DNA from: JADLHS01 sp036274115
GTDB taxonomy: Bacteria; Verrucomicrobiota; Verrucomicrobiia; Limisphaerales; JADLHS01
DNA: 41,917 nucleotides
Direction of reading: 5' to 3'
NCBI GenBank assembly: GCA_036274115.1
Contig: DASUGI010000297.1
Coordinates: forward strand, 1-41,917
A program made the position numbers and the translations under genes. Position 1 is the stretch's first letter. Every line of letters starts with the position of its first letter. Below are positions 1-7,987 of the stretch, in pieces. The notes under the pieces are model-generated. The model had not been told where the DNA came from. It saw nothing but the letters and a program-made list of their open reading frames with translations, and did no database searches.

Positions 1-503
1 TTCACGCGCTTTATCGAGCTTCCCAGGCCGGGGTGAAGATTGACCTGATTGTGCGCGGCGTGTGTTGCCTCCGCCCGGGCGTTCCCGGCGTGAGTGAGAA
101 CATTACGGTTCGCAGCATCGTGGACCGGTTTTTGGAGCATACCCGCATTCTTTACTTCGAGAACGCGTGCGATCCCCAGGTTTTCCTCGGCAGTGCCGAC
201 TGGCTGCCCCGGAATTTGTTCCGCCGGATCGAGACGGTTTTCCCGATCGTGGACGGCATTCTGCGAGAGCGGTTGATCACGGAAATTCTCGGCACCGTGC
301 TGGCCGACAACACCAAGGCCCGACTCCTGTTTGCCGACGGCACGTATCACCGGGCCCCGCGCGCGGCTGGCGACGCGACTCGACGCAGCCAGGTTGAGTT
401 TCTCGCGCATGCGGCGAGCATCAACGGGGTAAAGCATCCTCGCGCCAAAGGGGCGAAGCGTTATCCTCAGGTGGAACTCTTGCCGTCGCCTTTTAAAAAA
501 TGA
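1..503 (+). CDS. ppk1: Polyphosphate kinase 1, C-terminal part (5' end outside window)
   Basis: Makes inorganic polyphosphate from ATP. The reading frame is open from base 3, and the gene starts upstream of the window. About 166 C-terminal residues are present and match the Ppk1 C2 domain: ASQAGVKIDLIVRG, CCLRPGVPGVSENI, RSIVDRFLEHTRI and SADWLPRNLFRR. The His in FLEHTR aligns with the second conserved active-site His of E. coli Ppk (His592). The stop codon overlaps the next start as ATGA (500-503), so the CHAD gene is translationally coupled. The tail is highly basic, as is normal in this family. Identity is very firm; full length and promoter cannot be judged. Confidence 0.95.
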   Translation, partial: HALYRASQAGVKIDLIVRGVCCLRPGVPGVSENITVRSIVDRFLEHTRILYFENACDPQVFLGSADWLPRNLFRRIETVFPIVDGILRERLITEILGTVLADNTKARLLFADGTYHRAPRAAGDATRRSQVEFLAHAASINGVKHPRAKGAKRYPQVELLPSPFKK

Positions 504-1396
504 ACCCTGCGTCAGCATCGCCGGACGTGCTGCTGCATCTATCGGAATCTTTGCAGCTTCAGTGGCGCCGGTATCGGAAGCAACTCAAGCGCTGTCAGCG
601 GAAGTTTTCCGAAGCAGCGGTTCACAAATCACGGGTCGAAACCCGAAGATTGCTGGCCACAGTGGAGTTGTTGTGCGCCTTTTTCCCCGAGCGCGAGCTG
701 AAGAAAGCCCGGCGCGCCCTGAAGGATCATCTCGATTCGTTCGACAAGTTGCGCGACACCCAGGTGCAATTGGTGTACGTCGAGCATTTGCTCCGCACGA
801 ATCCGGCGGCCAAAAGGTTTTGCGCCTGGTTGCGGGAACGGGAGGAACGCTTCATTCGTGAATCGCGCAAGGCCGTCAAAGGCATCAAAACGCGGCGACT
901 CGGAAAACGGATGGTTCGCTTTCAGCGTGAACTGGAAGAATTGCGCAAAGAAACCCGGCCGGAGCGAGCGTTCAGCATGGCGCAGGGCGCCATCCGGCTG
1001 GCCTTCGCGCGCGTGGCCCAGCTATGCCGCCGCGTGAGTGCTGAGGACACGGAGACAATCCACCGGACGCGGATTGCCTTCAAACGTTTCCGCTACATGG
1101 TGGACGCCTTGTCGCCTTTGCTGCCGGCGGTGACGGATCGACATCGGCAGGCCATGCGCGGGTATCAATCCATGATGGGCGATATCCAGGACGTCGAGGT
1201 GCTCCTCGCCACGTTGGATAAGTTCATCAAGCACGGTAACGATGATTCATACACGGAGCGGTTACGGACCGAGTTTACCCGGCGCCGGGAACAACTCATT
1301 CGCGTGTATCTGAACGCTGCAGGAAAGTTGCAGCAATTCTGGCCCTTGCAGCCGGAGACCGGTGGAGTGATGAGTAACCGAAAGGTCAAAGCATGA
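500..1396 (+). CDS. CHAD domain protein (polyphosphate-associated)
   Basis: 298-residue, all-helical, very Arg/Lys-rich protein of the CHAD family (conserved histidine alpha-helical domain), known to bind polyphosphate. Two CHAD-type helical repeats are visible, each with a His and spaced basic residues: VHKSRVETRRLLATVELL near residue 40 and IHRTRIAFKRFRYMVDAL near residue 185. There is no signal peptide or membrane segment, so it is probably cytoplasmic and granule-bound. The start overlaps the ppk1 stop and the stop overlaps the sixA start (both ATGA), placing it between a polyphosphate-making enzyme and a phosphohistidine phosphatase. This is a stand-alone CHAD protein, with no fused CYTH triphosphatase domain. 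The family call is strong; its exact job in the operon is inferred. Confidence 0.9.
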   Translation: MNPASASPDVLLHLSESLQLQWRRYRKQLKRCQRKFSEAAVHKSRVETRRLLATVELLCAFFPERELKKARRALKDHLDSFDKLRDTQVQLVYVEHLLRTNPAAKRFCAWLREREERFIRESRKAVKGIKTRRLGKRMVRFQRELEELRKETRPERAFSMAQGAIRLAFARVAQLCRRVSAEDTETIHRTRIAFKRFRYMVDALSPLLPAVTDRHRQAMRGYQSMMGDIQDVEVLLATLDKFIKHGNDDSYTERLRTEFTRRREQLIRVYLNAAGKLQQFWPLQPETGGVMSNRKVKA

Positions 1397-1899
1397 ACCT
1401 TTTCATTCTGCGACATGGAATTGCGGTGGAACGTGACCCGGTGAGTTTTCCGGACGACTCACTCCGGCCCCTGACGTTAAAGGGCGAAGACCGCTTGAAG
1501 ACGATTTGCGAAGCCATGAAAGCGCTTGAGCTGTCCTTTGATTATCTGTTCTCCAGTCCATTTCGACGCGCCAGTCAGACTGCGGAAATTGTTGCCGAAG
1601 CGATGGGCTTGAAGAAAGTCCTGGAGTTTCGCGATGAACTCACCCCCGATGGCGATCCCAAAGCGCTCGTCAAGTATCTCGGGAAGCTGGAGCCGACCCC
1701 CAGGAACATCATGCTGGTGGGACACGAACCTTATTTGAGTTCATTCATCTCGCAGTTGATTTTTGGAGAAGCAACGGCAGGAATTGATCTGAAGAAGGGT
1801 GGCTTGGCAAAACTGGAGATCGAATCACAACTTCGTTTTGGTCCGTGCGCCAAGCTGGCCTGGCTGCTCACGCCCAAGCAACTGGTATTGATGGTTTAA
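1393..1899 (+). CDS. sixA: SixA-type phosphohistidine phosphatase
   Basis: 168-residue member of the histidine phosphatase superfamily. It shows the catalytic RHG motif right at the N-terminus (LFILRHGIAV, residues 3-12), the phosphate-binding Arg region SSPFRRASQTAEI and the second catalytic His in VGHEPYLSSF. The size fits SixA (about 160 residues), which dephosphorylates phosphohistidine, and this compact form lacks the larger cap of phosphoglycerate mutases. The start is fixed by the ATGA overlap with the CHAD gene. It is the last gene of the ppk1-CHAD-sixA operon. Because Ppk1 works through a phosphohistidine intermediate, a regulatory role on Ppk1 or on a phosphorelay is an inference worth testing. 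Confidence 0.88.
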   Translation: MNLFILRHGIAVERDPVSFPDDSLRPLTLKGEDRLKTICEAMKALELSFDYLFSSPFRRASQTAEIVAEAMGLKKVLEFRDELTPDGDPKALVKYLGKLEPTPRNIMLVGHEPYLSSFISQLIFGEATAGIDLKKGGLAKLEIESQLRFGPCAKLAWLLTPKQLVLMV

Positions 1900-2043
1900 A
1901 CCATTAAGAAGCCGTTCCTGGGCGTCACCTGTACGGGGGATGGACATATTGTAGACTCGCACTATCCTCACTGAAGAAAGCCGTCCCGAACGATAGACCG
2001 TCCAGAGCTCTCGCATGACTTGAGTTGGAATCGGCATAGAAAC

Positions 2044-2862
2044 ATGAAAACAAGGCTAAGAAGTCGCCAGCCCGCGCCATTGGCATTTACGCTTATCGAA
2101 CTACTGGTCGTTATTGCCATCATTGCGATTCTCGCGGCGATGCTCCTGCCCGCTTTGTCGAAAGCCAAAGAACGGGCCCGCCGTGTTCAGTGCCTCAATA
2201 ACCTGCGACAATTTGCCATCGCGACCACGATGTACGCCTCGGACAACCGGGAAAAATTACCCATCATAGACAATGGCGGAGCTGGATGGGCCTGGGATCT
2301 GCCGGATGCGGCCGCGCAACTCATGCTGAGAAGCGGATTGCAAAAGAAGACATTTTATTGTCCGGGCACGTCGCCTCGATTTGATGACACCATCAATTTC
2401 GTGAATGATTATCCGAACAGCTTGTGGAACTTCCAACCTCCCGGCGGTTTTCATGTCCTGGGATATGTGATGGCATTCACGGGTCCGGCCGCCAATCCCC
2501 TGGGCTTTCAACTCATTTTGACCAACCAGAACACCACGATTCTCCAGGAGCAACCCCGATTGAACTTAACGACGTTTGTCGCGGGCCCGCCACCGCCCAA
2601 CACGGAACGCCCTTTGATTGCTGATGCGACGATCAGCGAAAACCTGGCTGGCACGGCTGCGGCGCCGGCTGCGGCTGGCAGTTTCACCAGCGTGGGAGGC
2701 GGCTTCACCGTGAGAGGCGTGCAAGTGCCCCACCTCAGTCCGCATCTCAAAGGCCGCTTGCCGGCGGGCGGTAATATCGCCTTCAAGGATTCTCACGTGC
2801 AGTGGCGCAGCTTCAGGGACATGAGTCAGCGGGCGTCCGCGGGTCGAGGCTTCTGGTGGTGA
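2044..2862 (+). CDS. Pseudopilin-like secreted/anchored protein with prepilin N-terminus
   Basis: 272 residues. The N-terminus has a basic leader, then FTLIELLVVIAIIAILAAML, the type IV prepilin/pseudopilin methylation motif (cleavage before F, Glu at +5) with its hydrophobic helix. It continues into PALSKAKERARRVQCLNNLRQ, typical of the large DUF1559-like pseudopilin families of Verrucomicrobia and Planctomycetes. The C-terminus carries the usual late motif (NIAFKDSHVQWRSF, an H-x-DG-like segment). The ATG at 2044 was chosen because it gives a short basic leader; an upstream TTG at 2020 would add eight residues. It stands alone with no pilus assembly genes beside it and is convergent with the FmdB-type gene. 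The ligand or surface role is unknown. Confidence 0.85.
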   Translation: MKTRLRSRQPAPLAFTLIELLVVIAIIAILAAMLLPALSKAKERARRVQCLNNLRQFAIATTMYASDNREKLPIIDNGGAGWAWDLPDAAAQLMLRSGLQKKTFYCPGTSPRFDDTINFVNDYPNSLWNFQPPGGFHVLGYVMAFTGPAANPLGFQLILTNQNTTILQEQPRLNLTTFVAGPPPPNTERPLIADATISENLAGTAAAPAAAGSFTSVGGGFTVRGVQVPHLSPHLKGRLPAGGNIAFKDSHVQWRSFRDMSQRASAGRGFWW

Positions 2863-2890
2863 GATGACCGCGTAGGCGCGGGAGTTTTGC

Positions 2891-3391
2891 TCAATAATCG
2901 TAAAGGCCGCCGTCCTTAGTGTAGCCGCCGCCACCTCCGGCCCCTTCAGGTCCGCCCATAAAGTCACCCAAGACATCACCCATATCAGCTTCGATCTTCT
3001 CGGGGTCTTCACCCGCTTCGAGTCGTTTGATCGCCACATCGATCTCCTTCGGCATTGTTCCCGGCGGCATGAGGTCTTTCATTTTCTTCATCATGTGCGC
3101 CATGTGCTTCGGATTGTTTTCGTCCAGGTGCTCCATGTCGCGCTCCATTTCCATCATCGCGCGCTCCATGCGGGGATCGTCGAGGTCAGGCAGGGGCGGA
3201 CCACCTTCGTCACCGGTAGTCGACGCGGCAGGTTCTTTCAGACCACGCGTCATTGCGAAACGGCTGATCTCTTTTTTCAGCTTCTTGTTGCCACATTTAG
3301 GACACGTCGGCAGACGGTCCGGATTTACGCGCTTCGAAAGGAAGCTGAAAATGCGGCGGCACTTGGGACAGGCGAATTCGTAGATGGGCAT
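2891..3391 (-). CDS. FmdB-family zinc ribbon protein
   Basis: 166 residues starting MPIYEFACPKC, the hallmark N-terminus of FmdB/CxxC_CxxC-SSSS zinc ribbon proteins. Two Cys pairs (CPKC near residue 8, CPKCG near residue 31) form the zinc knuckle, with KLKKEISRFA following as in the family. The rest is an acidic, Met-rich helical stretch with a Gly-rich tail ending GGLYDY. The start was taken at MPIYEF rather than the 76-residue upstream extension, because the family begins there and the extension runs antisense into the next gene's leader. Function is not known; the family is often called putative regulatory. It is divergent from the thioredoxin gene, with 85 bp between starts. Confidence 0.85.
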   Translation of the reverse strand: MPIYEFACPKCRRIFSFLSKRVNPDRLPTCPKCGNKKLKKEISRFAMTRGLKEPAASTTGDEGGPPLPDLDDPRMERAMMEMERDMEHLDENNPKHMAHMMKKMKDLMPPGTMPKEIDVAIKRLEAGEDPEKIEADMGDVLGDFMGGPEGAGGGGGYTKDGGLYDY

Positions 3392-3476
3392 CTGTTTTGC
3401 TCTTTTTGGGAGGCAAGATAGCAAACCTGGCCCGTTGAGGAAAGTCATCAACGAGCCGTCCGTCACAGAATCAAAC

Positions 3477-4295
3477 ATGCGTGTGAAAGCAAACATTCTT
3501 CGGTTGCCCGTCCTCGTCACCTTGATCACTTGCAGTGTTGCGGCCGAAACGCGCCTGCCGGTGTTGCACGCCGGGGACGAGTCCTTCACCAACGTCGTCG
3601 TGTATTCCGTCACTGCCACGGACCTTTACTTCCGGCACGCGGCCGGGATGGGTAATGTGAAGTTGAAGACTCTGGATGCGGCTTTGCAGAAGCAATTCGG
3701 TTACAACCCCACCAACGCCGCCAGCGTCGAGAAGGCCCAGGCAGAAGCCACGCGGAGTTATTACATGGCCAAGGCCGCAGAAAAACCGCCAGTCGTTGCG
3801 CCCGCGCCCGAGCCCATGGAGGAAGTCGTGATTCCTAAGACGACAACCAACCTGGCGGGCGGATTGCGCCTGGAATCAGTGAATGCCAAACGGTTTCTAG
3901 GTTCAAACGCTCCTCAGTTCGAGGTAGAGAAATGGCTGACCCCAATGCCCGCGACTGCCGGGAAATTTATGCTGATTGATTTCTGGGCGACCTGGTGCGG
4001 CCCGTGTCGCGACGCCATTCCGAAGCTGAACGCGTTTCAGGATAAGTTTGCTGATCGCCTTGTCGTCGTTGGGCTAAGCGACGAATCGGAATCCGCCGTC
4101 CGGTTGATGCGCACGCCCGTGATGAACTACTCGGTCGCCATCGACACCAAGGCGCGAATGAAGAGGGAAGTGCACGTCACTGCGATTCCGCACGCGATGC
4201 TGATGGATCCGCAGGGAATCGTCCGCTTTGAAGGGAATCCGCACGAGCTGACCGAACCGGCGCTGGAGGAACTTCTCACCACTTACGCTCAGTAA
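3477..4295 (+). CDS. Secreted TlpA-like thioredoxin-fold protein
   Basis: 272 residues. There is an N-terminal hydrophobic signal (about residues 5-23, ending CSVAAET), so it is probably periplasmic. Residues about 25-80 form a small domain of the SPOR/SLA1-like kind seen in secreted Verrucomicrobia proteins. A Pro-rich linker follows (about 103-120). The thioredoxin domain from about residue 145 has the active site FWATWCGPCRDAIPKL (Cys174/Cys177) and the cis-Pro loop TAIPHAML. A TlpA/ResA-like reductase role on exported proteins is the best reading. The ATG at 3477 is chosen because an earlier start would bury the signal peptide. The substrate is not indicated. Confidence 0.85.
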   Translation: MRVKANILRLPVLVTLITCSVAAETRLPVLHAGDESFTNVVVYSVTATDLYFRHAAGMGNVKLKTLDAALQKQFGYNPTNAASVEKAQAEATRSYYMAKAAEKPPVVAPAPEPMEEVVIPKTTTNLAGGLRLESVNAKRFLGSNAPQFEVEKWLTPMPATAGKFMLIDFWATWCGPCRDAIPKLNAFQDKFADRLVVVGLSDESESAVRLMRTPVMNYSVAIDTKARMKREVHVTAIPHAMLMDPQGIVRFEGNPHELTEPALEELLTTYAQ

Positions 4296-4312
4296 GTAGC
4301 AGCCGCGGCGAC

Positions 4313-4362
4313 TAAAAATTTTTCCGTGCGAACCGGTCCGCTTCGTGGCTTCATGGTAGGCC
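4313..4362 (+). promoter_or_regulatory. Leader/promoter region, copy 1 of a similar pair
   Basis: An A/T tract followed by a GTGC...AAC stretch and TGGCTTCATG (4346-4355), 17 bases from core start to the ATG. A similar sequence occupies the same place before the gene at 5485. There is no Shine-Dalgarno sequence. It is likely promoter or 5' leader sequence, by inference only. Confidence 0.35.
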
Positions 4363-5436
4363 ATGAGCGCTTTCGCCGCACCGAATCGTCATTTCGCCAG
4401 CGACAATTATTCCGGCATCTGTCCGGAAGCCTGGGCCGCCATGGTTGAAGCCAATGCCGGTCACGAAATCAGCTACGGCGATGACACCTGGACGCAACGC
4501 GCGTCCGATCTGTTGCGCGACATTTTCGAAACCAGGTGCGAAGTGTTCTTCGTCTTCAACGGCACCGCGGCCAACTCACTTTCCATCGCCTCGCTTTGCC
4601 AATCTTATCACAGCGTGCTTTGCCACGAACTGGCGCACGTCGAGACTTCCGAGTGTGGCGCGCCGGAGTTTTTTGCCAATGGCAGCAAGGTCCTTTTGTT
4701 GCGCGGGGCCAATGGGAAGATTGATTCCAAGGACATCGAGCGCGCCGTCAACAAGCGAACTGATATTCATTATCCCAAGCCAAGGGCGTTGAGTATCACG
4801 CAGGCAACCGAACTCGGGACGGTTTATTCGCACAAGGAACTGGATACACTAACCGAAGAAGCGCGGCGACAAGGGTTGCGCGTACACATGGATGGGGCGC
4901 GCTTCGCCAATGCCGTTGCGGCCCTCAATGTCGCGCCCAAGGAGATCACCTGGAAGGCGGGCGTGGACGTGCTTTGCTTTGGCGGCACGAAGAACGGCCT
5001 GGCGGTGGGTGAAGCTGTCGTGTTCTTCAATCGCGAGGCGGCACGCGAGTTTGATTATCGCTGCAAGCAGGGCGGGCAACTCGCCTCGAAGATGCGTTTC
5101 CTTTCCGCACCGTGGACCGGGATGTTGCGGGACGGCGCCTGGCTCAAACATGCCCGGCACGCCAATGCCATGGCCCAGCGGCTCGAAGCCGGCCTGCGAG
5201 CGATTGCGGATGTGGAAATCATCTATCCAGTCGAAGCCAATGCTGTGTTCGCCAAGTTCCCGCGAAAGGTGGAGCAGGAACTGCACACGCGCGGCTGGAA
5301 ATTCTACACCGGCGTCATCACCGCAGACGAGTCGCGCCTGATGTGCAGTTGGGACACCACGCCGGAGGACGTGGATGCGTTCGTGGCCGACGTGCAACGG
5401 CTCACCGAACCCGCCAAAGTCCTGGCTCAGGCGTGA
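4363..5436 (+). CDS. Low-specificity threonine aldolase family (PLP-dependent)
   Basis: 357 residues, the normal length for fold-type I threonine aldolases (beta-eliminating lyase family), which split L-threonine or L-allo-threonine to glycine and acetaldehyde. Visible features are FASDNYSGICPEAW at the N-terminus, GDDTWT, the cofactor-stacking region HELAHVETSECGAPEF, Asp177 in HMDGARFANA (pyridine nitrogen) and the Schiff-base lysine Lys210 in CFGGTKNGLAVGEA. It is cytoplasmic. The gene has its own leader, which resembles the one in front of the next gene (see findings). Related beta-eliminating lyases cannot be fully excluded, but the FGGTKNG motif favours aldolase. Confidence 0.9.
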   Translation: MSAFAAPNRHFASDNYSGICPEAWAAMVEANAGHEISYGDDTWTQRASDLLRDIFETRCEVFFVFNGTAANSLSIASLCQSYHSVLCHELAHVETSECGAPEFFANGSKVLLLRGANGKIDSKDIERAVNKRTDIHYPKPRALSITQATELGTVYSHKELDTLTEEARRQGLRVHMDGARFANAVAALNVAPKEITWKAGVDVLCFGGTKNGLAVGEAVVFFNREAAREFDYRCKQGGQLASKMRFLSAPWTGMLRDGAWLKHARHANAMAQRLEAGLRAIADVEIIYPVEANAVFAKFPRKVEQELHTRGWKFYTGVITADESRLMCSWDTTPEDVDAFVADVQRLTEPAKVLAQA

Positions 5437-5484
5437 AATGTTTTTCGTGCCAACGGACGGCTTTCATGGCTTCATGTCGTCCGC
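5437..5484 (+). promoter_or_regulatory. Leader/promoter region, copy 2 of a similar pair
   Basis: It shares the T-rich tract, GTGC-AAC and the exact ten bases TGGCTTCATG (5467-5476) with the region at 4313-4362, 18 bases from core start to the ATG. This suggests the DUF6941-like gene has its own promoter rather than depending on the aldolase gene 48 bp upstream. Confidence 0.35.
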
Positions 5485-5895
5485 ATGAACATTCAAGTCG
5501 CTGTCCTTTGCGACGCGGCAACTGACGACAACGGCAAACTGAACCTTCTCGGCGCGTTCGACACCATTTATGCGCGCGAGTTGCCCACCGCCCATCCCCA
5601 GTGCGCCGTGGCCTTGCGAGTCACTTTCTCCAGCGCCGATGAAGGCACTCACGAACTGAAACTGAACTTCGTCGATGCCGACGGCCATTCGCTGACGCCC
5701 GATTTTCCACCGATTCACCTCGAAGTGGCTTTGCCCGGGGACATGCATTTCGGGACCCGGAATTACATCATCAACATTCAACAGCTCAAGTTCGAGCACG
5801 CCGGACTATATTCTATGGATATCCTGTTTGATGGACAGGTGCAGGCCAGCATTCCTCTGTTGGTTCGCCTCGTGCCGCCACCAACCCCCGCTTGA
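5485..5895 (+). CDS. DUF6941-like conserved hypothetical protein
   Basis: 136 residues, starting MNIQVAVLCDAATDDNGKLN and predicted to be mostly beta strand, with no signal or membrane segment. The opening (cold beta-strand, DAATDDNGKLNLLGAFD) and the closing GLYSMDILFDGQ...PLLVR match the small DUF6941 proteins that are often found in Verrucomicrobia and Actinobacteria and have no assigned function. Only 9 bp separate it from the transporter downstream, so they are probably cotranscribed. No catalytic residues stand out. Confidence 0.7.
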   Translation: MNIQVAVLCDAATDDNGKLNLLGAFDTIYARELPTAHPQCAVALRVTFSSADEGTHELKLNFVDADGHSLTPDFPPIHLEVALPGDMHFGTRNYIINIQQLKFEHAGLYSMDILFDGQVQASIPLLVRLVPPPTPA

Positions 5896-5904
5896 GGTGC
5901 GCGG

Positions 5905-6642
5905 ATGACCGATACGTTATTGCTCACGGTGCTCATCCTTTTCGCCGCGCTGTTGTATTCGTCAGTGGGCCATGCCGGAGCCTCGGGCTATCTCGCCGCC
6001 ATGGCGTTGTTCAGTTTGCCGCCAGAGGTGATGAAGCCCACCGCTCTCGTGCTCAATCTGGTGGTCGCTACTGCCGGCACCATCCGCTTCGCACGCGCCG
6101 GACACTTCGCATGGCACGTCTTTTGGCCATTTGCGGCGTTGTCCATCCCTTGCGCGTTCATCGGGGGCGCGCTCAAGTTGCCAATTTCGGCTTACAAGGT
6201 CCTCCTGGGTTGCGTCTTGCTGTTTGCCGCGTGGCGACTGGCGTTCAATCCCTCACCCCGACCCGCCACACCAGTCACCCGCATCCCGTTAATGCCGGCC
6301 CTTTTCAGTGGAGCCGCTCTGGGCCTGCTCTCCGGGTTGACCGGCGTCGGCGGCGGGATCTTTCTCAGTCCACTGTTGCTCTTTCTAAATTGGGCGGACG
6401 TGCGCAAGACGGCAGGCGTGTCGGTGGCATTTATCCTGGTGAATTCAGCAGCAGGTCTCCTGGGTCATTTGGCCAGCGTGAAGAATGTTCCGCACGAAAT
6501 CGTCTGGTGGGCGCCCGCCGCACTGCTGGGCGGCCTGGTGGGATCCGAGTTGGGCAGCCGCCGTCTCGCGCCCTTGACCATGCGCCGATTGCTCGCCGTC
6601 GTACTGGTAATCGCCGGCATAAAAATGCTGTTAACCCGCTGA
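5905..6642 (+). CDS. TauE/SafE (TSUP) family membrane transporter
   Basis: 245 residues with about seven to eight hydrophobic helices. Both halves carry the family's repeated motif: VGHAGASGYLAAMALF near residue 20 and LSGLTGVGGGIFLSPLLLF near residue 145. This is the TSUP family of anion carriers, which move sulfite, sulfoacetate and other small organosulfur compounds out of or into the cell. The start ATG is preceded by GAGGTG (5894-5899), a plausible ribosome site lying in the end of the previous gene. The gene order gives no substrate. It converges on the Rieske gene; a short palindrome sits between them. Confidence 0.88.
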   Translation: MTDTLLLTVLILFAALLYSSVGHAGASGYLAAMALFSLPPEVMKPTALVLNLVVATAGTIRFARAGHFAWHVFWPFAALSIPCAFIGGALKLPISAYKVLLGCVLLFAAWRLAFNPSPRPATPVTRIPLMPALFSGAALGLLSGLTGVGGGIFLSPLLLFLNWADVRKTAGVSVAFILVNSAAGLLGHLASVKNVPHEIVWWAPAALLGGLVGSELGSRRLAPLTMRRLLAVVLVIAGIKMLLTR

Positions 6643-6663
6643 ACTGGACTCAAGGCCCCGGGG

Positions 6664-6680
6664 CAACGTCACTGACGTTG
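6664..6680. terminator. Palindrome between convergent genes, possible terminator
   Basis: Perfect palindrome with 8-base arms around one central base (CAACGTCA-C-TGACGTTG), sitting in the 44 bp between two convergent stop codons. There is no T run on either side, so intrinsic termination is uncertain. Confidence 0.3.
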
Positions 6681-6686
6681 AGCGAG

Positions 6687-7433
6687 TCACACTTCTGACA
6701 ATTTCACCGCCAAAGCGTAATAGCCGGTTGTTGTCGTGCGATCGACATAGACCGAGGTCTTGCCAGCGAATGTGGTGACGCTTGTCTCATTGGCTGGACC
6801 ATCGGGCGTGGTCGCAAAACTGGCGGTCGTCCAGGGCGCGGTCAGATGCTCGCGGAATTTCACTTCGTAGGTTGCGTTCTGGAATGCTTCAAAATCCAGC
6901 CGGAGACGCGAACTCCCGCCGGAAACCACAGCCGCCCTGACTTCAAATCCCCAGCAGGGAATGCGGATGATCAGAGTATCGTTGCCATCGTACTCAAAGG
7001 GATAACTGTGCAAGGGCTGGGTCGTTGGGCCGTCCCAAACCGATCCGTCATAGTCGTAGGTCGAACCGTGGCACGGACAGCGGATTCTCATTTCTCCCGT
7101 ATCGAAGGTCGCTACAACGCAGCCTTGGTGGCGGCATTCGCCATCCAAAACAAAAAAGTTCCCGGCATCATCCCGGTTGATTAGAAACGGATAAAAACTG
7201 CCATCGGGGAAATCGTCGGAATGAACGGGATTCAAGCCGAGCCGCACGGAGCCGAAAGGTTGCGCTAACGCGGGGTAGTCGCTAACCCGCACTTTGAACA
7301 TTCCCTCTTTGACATTCGGGTCCGTCGGGACACAAAAAGCCTGCACATCACGTTGCCAGAGTTTCCCAGCAACAATGGAACTGGCCGTGCCGAAGGTGAC
7401 GTACTTGATGAAGCGACGACGGGGAATGTTCAT
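6687..7433 (-). CDS. Tat-exported Rieske [2Fe-2S] protein with C-terminal beta module
   Basis: 248 residues. The N-terminus has a twin-arginine motif (PRRRFIKY, residues 4-11) before a short hydrophobic stretch, as expected for a cofactor protein folded before export. The Rieske boxes are complete: CRHQGC (Cys100, His102, Cys105) and CPCHGS (Cys119, Cys121, His122), giving the two Cys and two His ligands plus the Cys105-Cys121 disulfide. The domain resembles bc1/b6f or arsenite-oxidase small subunits, but no cytochrome b or oxidase gene is adjacent. Residues about 175-248 form an extra beta module (YEVKFREHL...PWTTA...GYYAL), like those ending the giant protein at 15.9 kb. The electron partner is unknown. 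Confidence 0.87.
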   Translation of the reverse strand: MNIPRRRFIKYVTFGTASSIVAGKLWQRDVQAFCVPTDPNVKEGMFKVRVSDYPALAQPFGSVRLGLNPVHSDDFPDGSFYPFLINRDDAGNFFVLDGECRHQGCVVATFDTGEMRIRCPCHGSTYDYDGSVWDGPTTQPLHSYPFEYDGNDTLIIRIPCWGFEVRAAVVSGGSSRLRLDFEAFQNATYEVKFREHLTAPWTTASFATTPDGPANETSVTTFAGKTSVYVDRTTTTGYYALAVKLSEV

Positions 7434-7753
7434 GCGACCTTATAAAGCGGATTCTCGCCCCGGCAGGTTCATCCTTCAAGACTGCAGTTGCATCGGGAGA
7501 CCGGTTGCCAAAACTGATTTCCGTAGGCAGCAAGGTTCACTCGCCCCATGGGAGACTTGCAGTTTTCCGGATTGGTCTGCTGGGCCTTCGTCTACAGGCG
7601 GATGGCAGACGACGTTCCACCACAACTACTATCTTACGGGGTGAAGATTCGCGGCCCCCGAACGCGCTTCACCACGCAAGGGGAAATGACTTTTCTGCAA
7701 TCCGGTGGTCGGCCTTTCTGCGGTAGTCAGCGACACATACCTGCGTCGTTTGT

Positions 7754-7805
7754 TGGTTTAATCGCAACCGACCTCGGACCCGCCGTCGAGGTCGCGAATA
7801 AACCA
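7754..7805. repeat. Long imperfect hairpin
   Basis: Outer arms TGGTTTA (7754-7760) and TAAACCA (7799-7805) continue inward as TCGC/GCGA. An inner perfect stem GACCTCG (7770-7776)/CGAGGTC (7787-7793) follows. There is no T run, so it is not a standard terminator. It lies 34 bp before the first two-hairpin element. Confidence 0.5.
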
Positions 7806-7838
7806 GCATCGGGCATTAATCGGCTCGGCAGGGAAAAT

Positions 7839-7904
7839 AAACGCCGGCCAGGCCATGACACCCGACCGGCGAATGTGTGGATGTAACTCCGCGATGAGTT
7901 ACGG
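7839..7904 (+). repeat. Two-hairpin element, copy A
   Basis: Stem 1 is CGCCGG (7842-7847) with a CCGGCG arm and a loop containing CACCC. Stem 2 is TAACTC/GAGTTA with a six-base loop, followed by CGG. Copy B at 7988-8060 keeps both stems, the same spacing within stem 1 and the final 11 bases (GATGAGTTACGG less one), but has a longer linker. The function is unknown: mobile repeat, structured RNA or protein-binding site are all possible. Confidence 0.6.
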
Positions 7905-7987
7905 CGTGATGGTAGCAGGCAACGAAAGGCCGGCAATCGGCGGGTAACCTTAAAACAACATAGTGTTTTCCCTGATTCAAGATGAGC

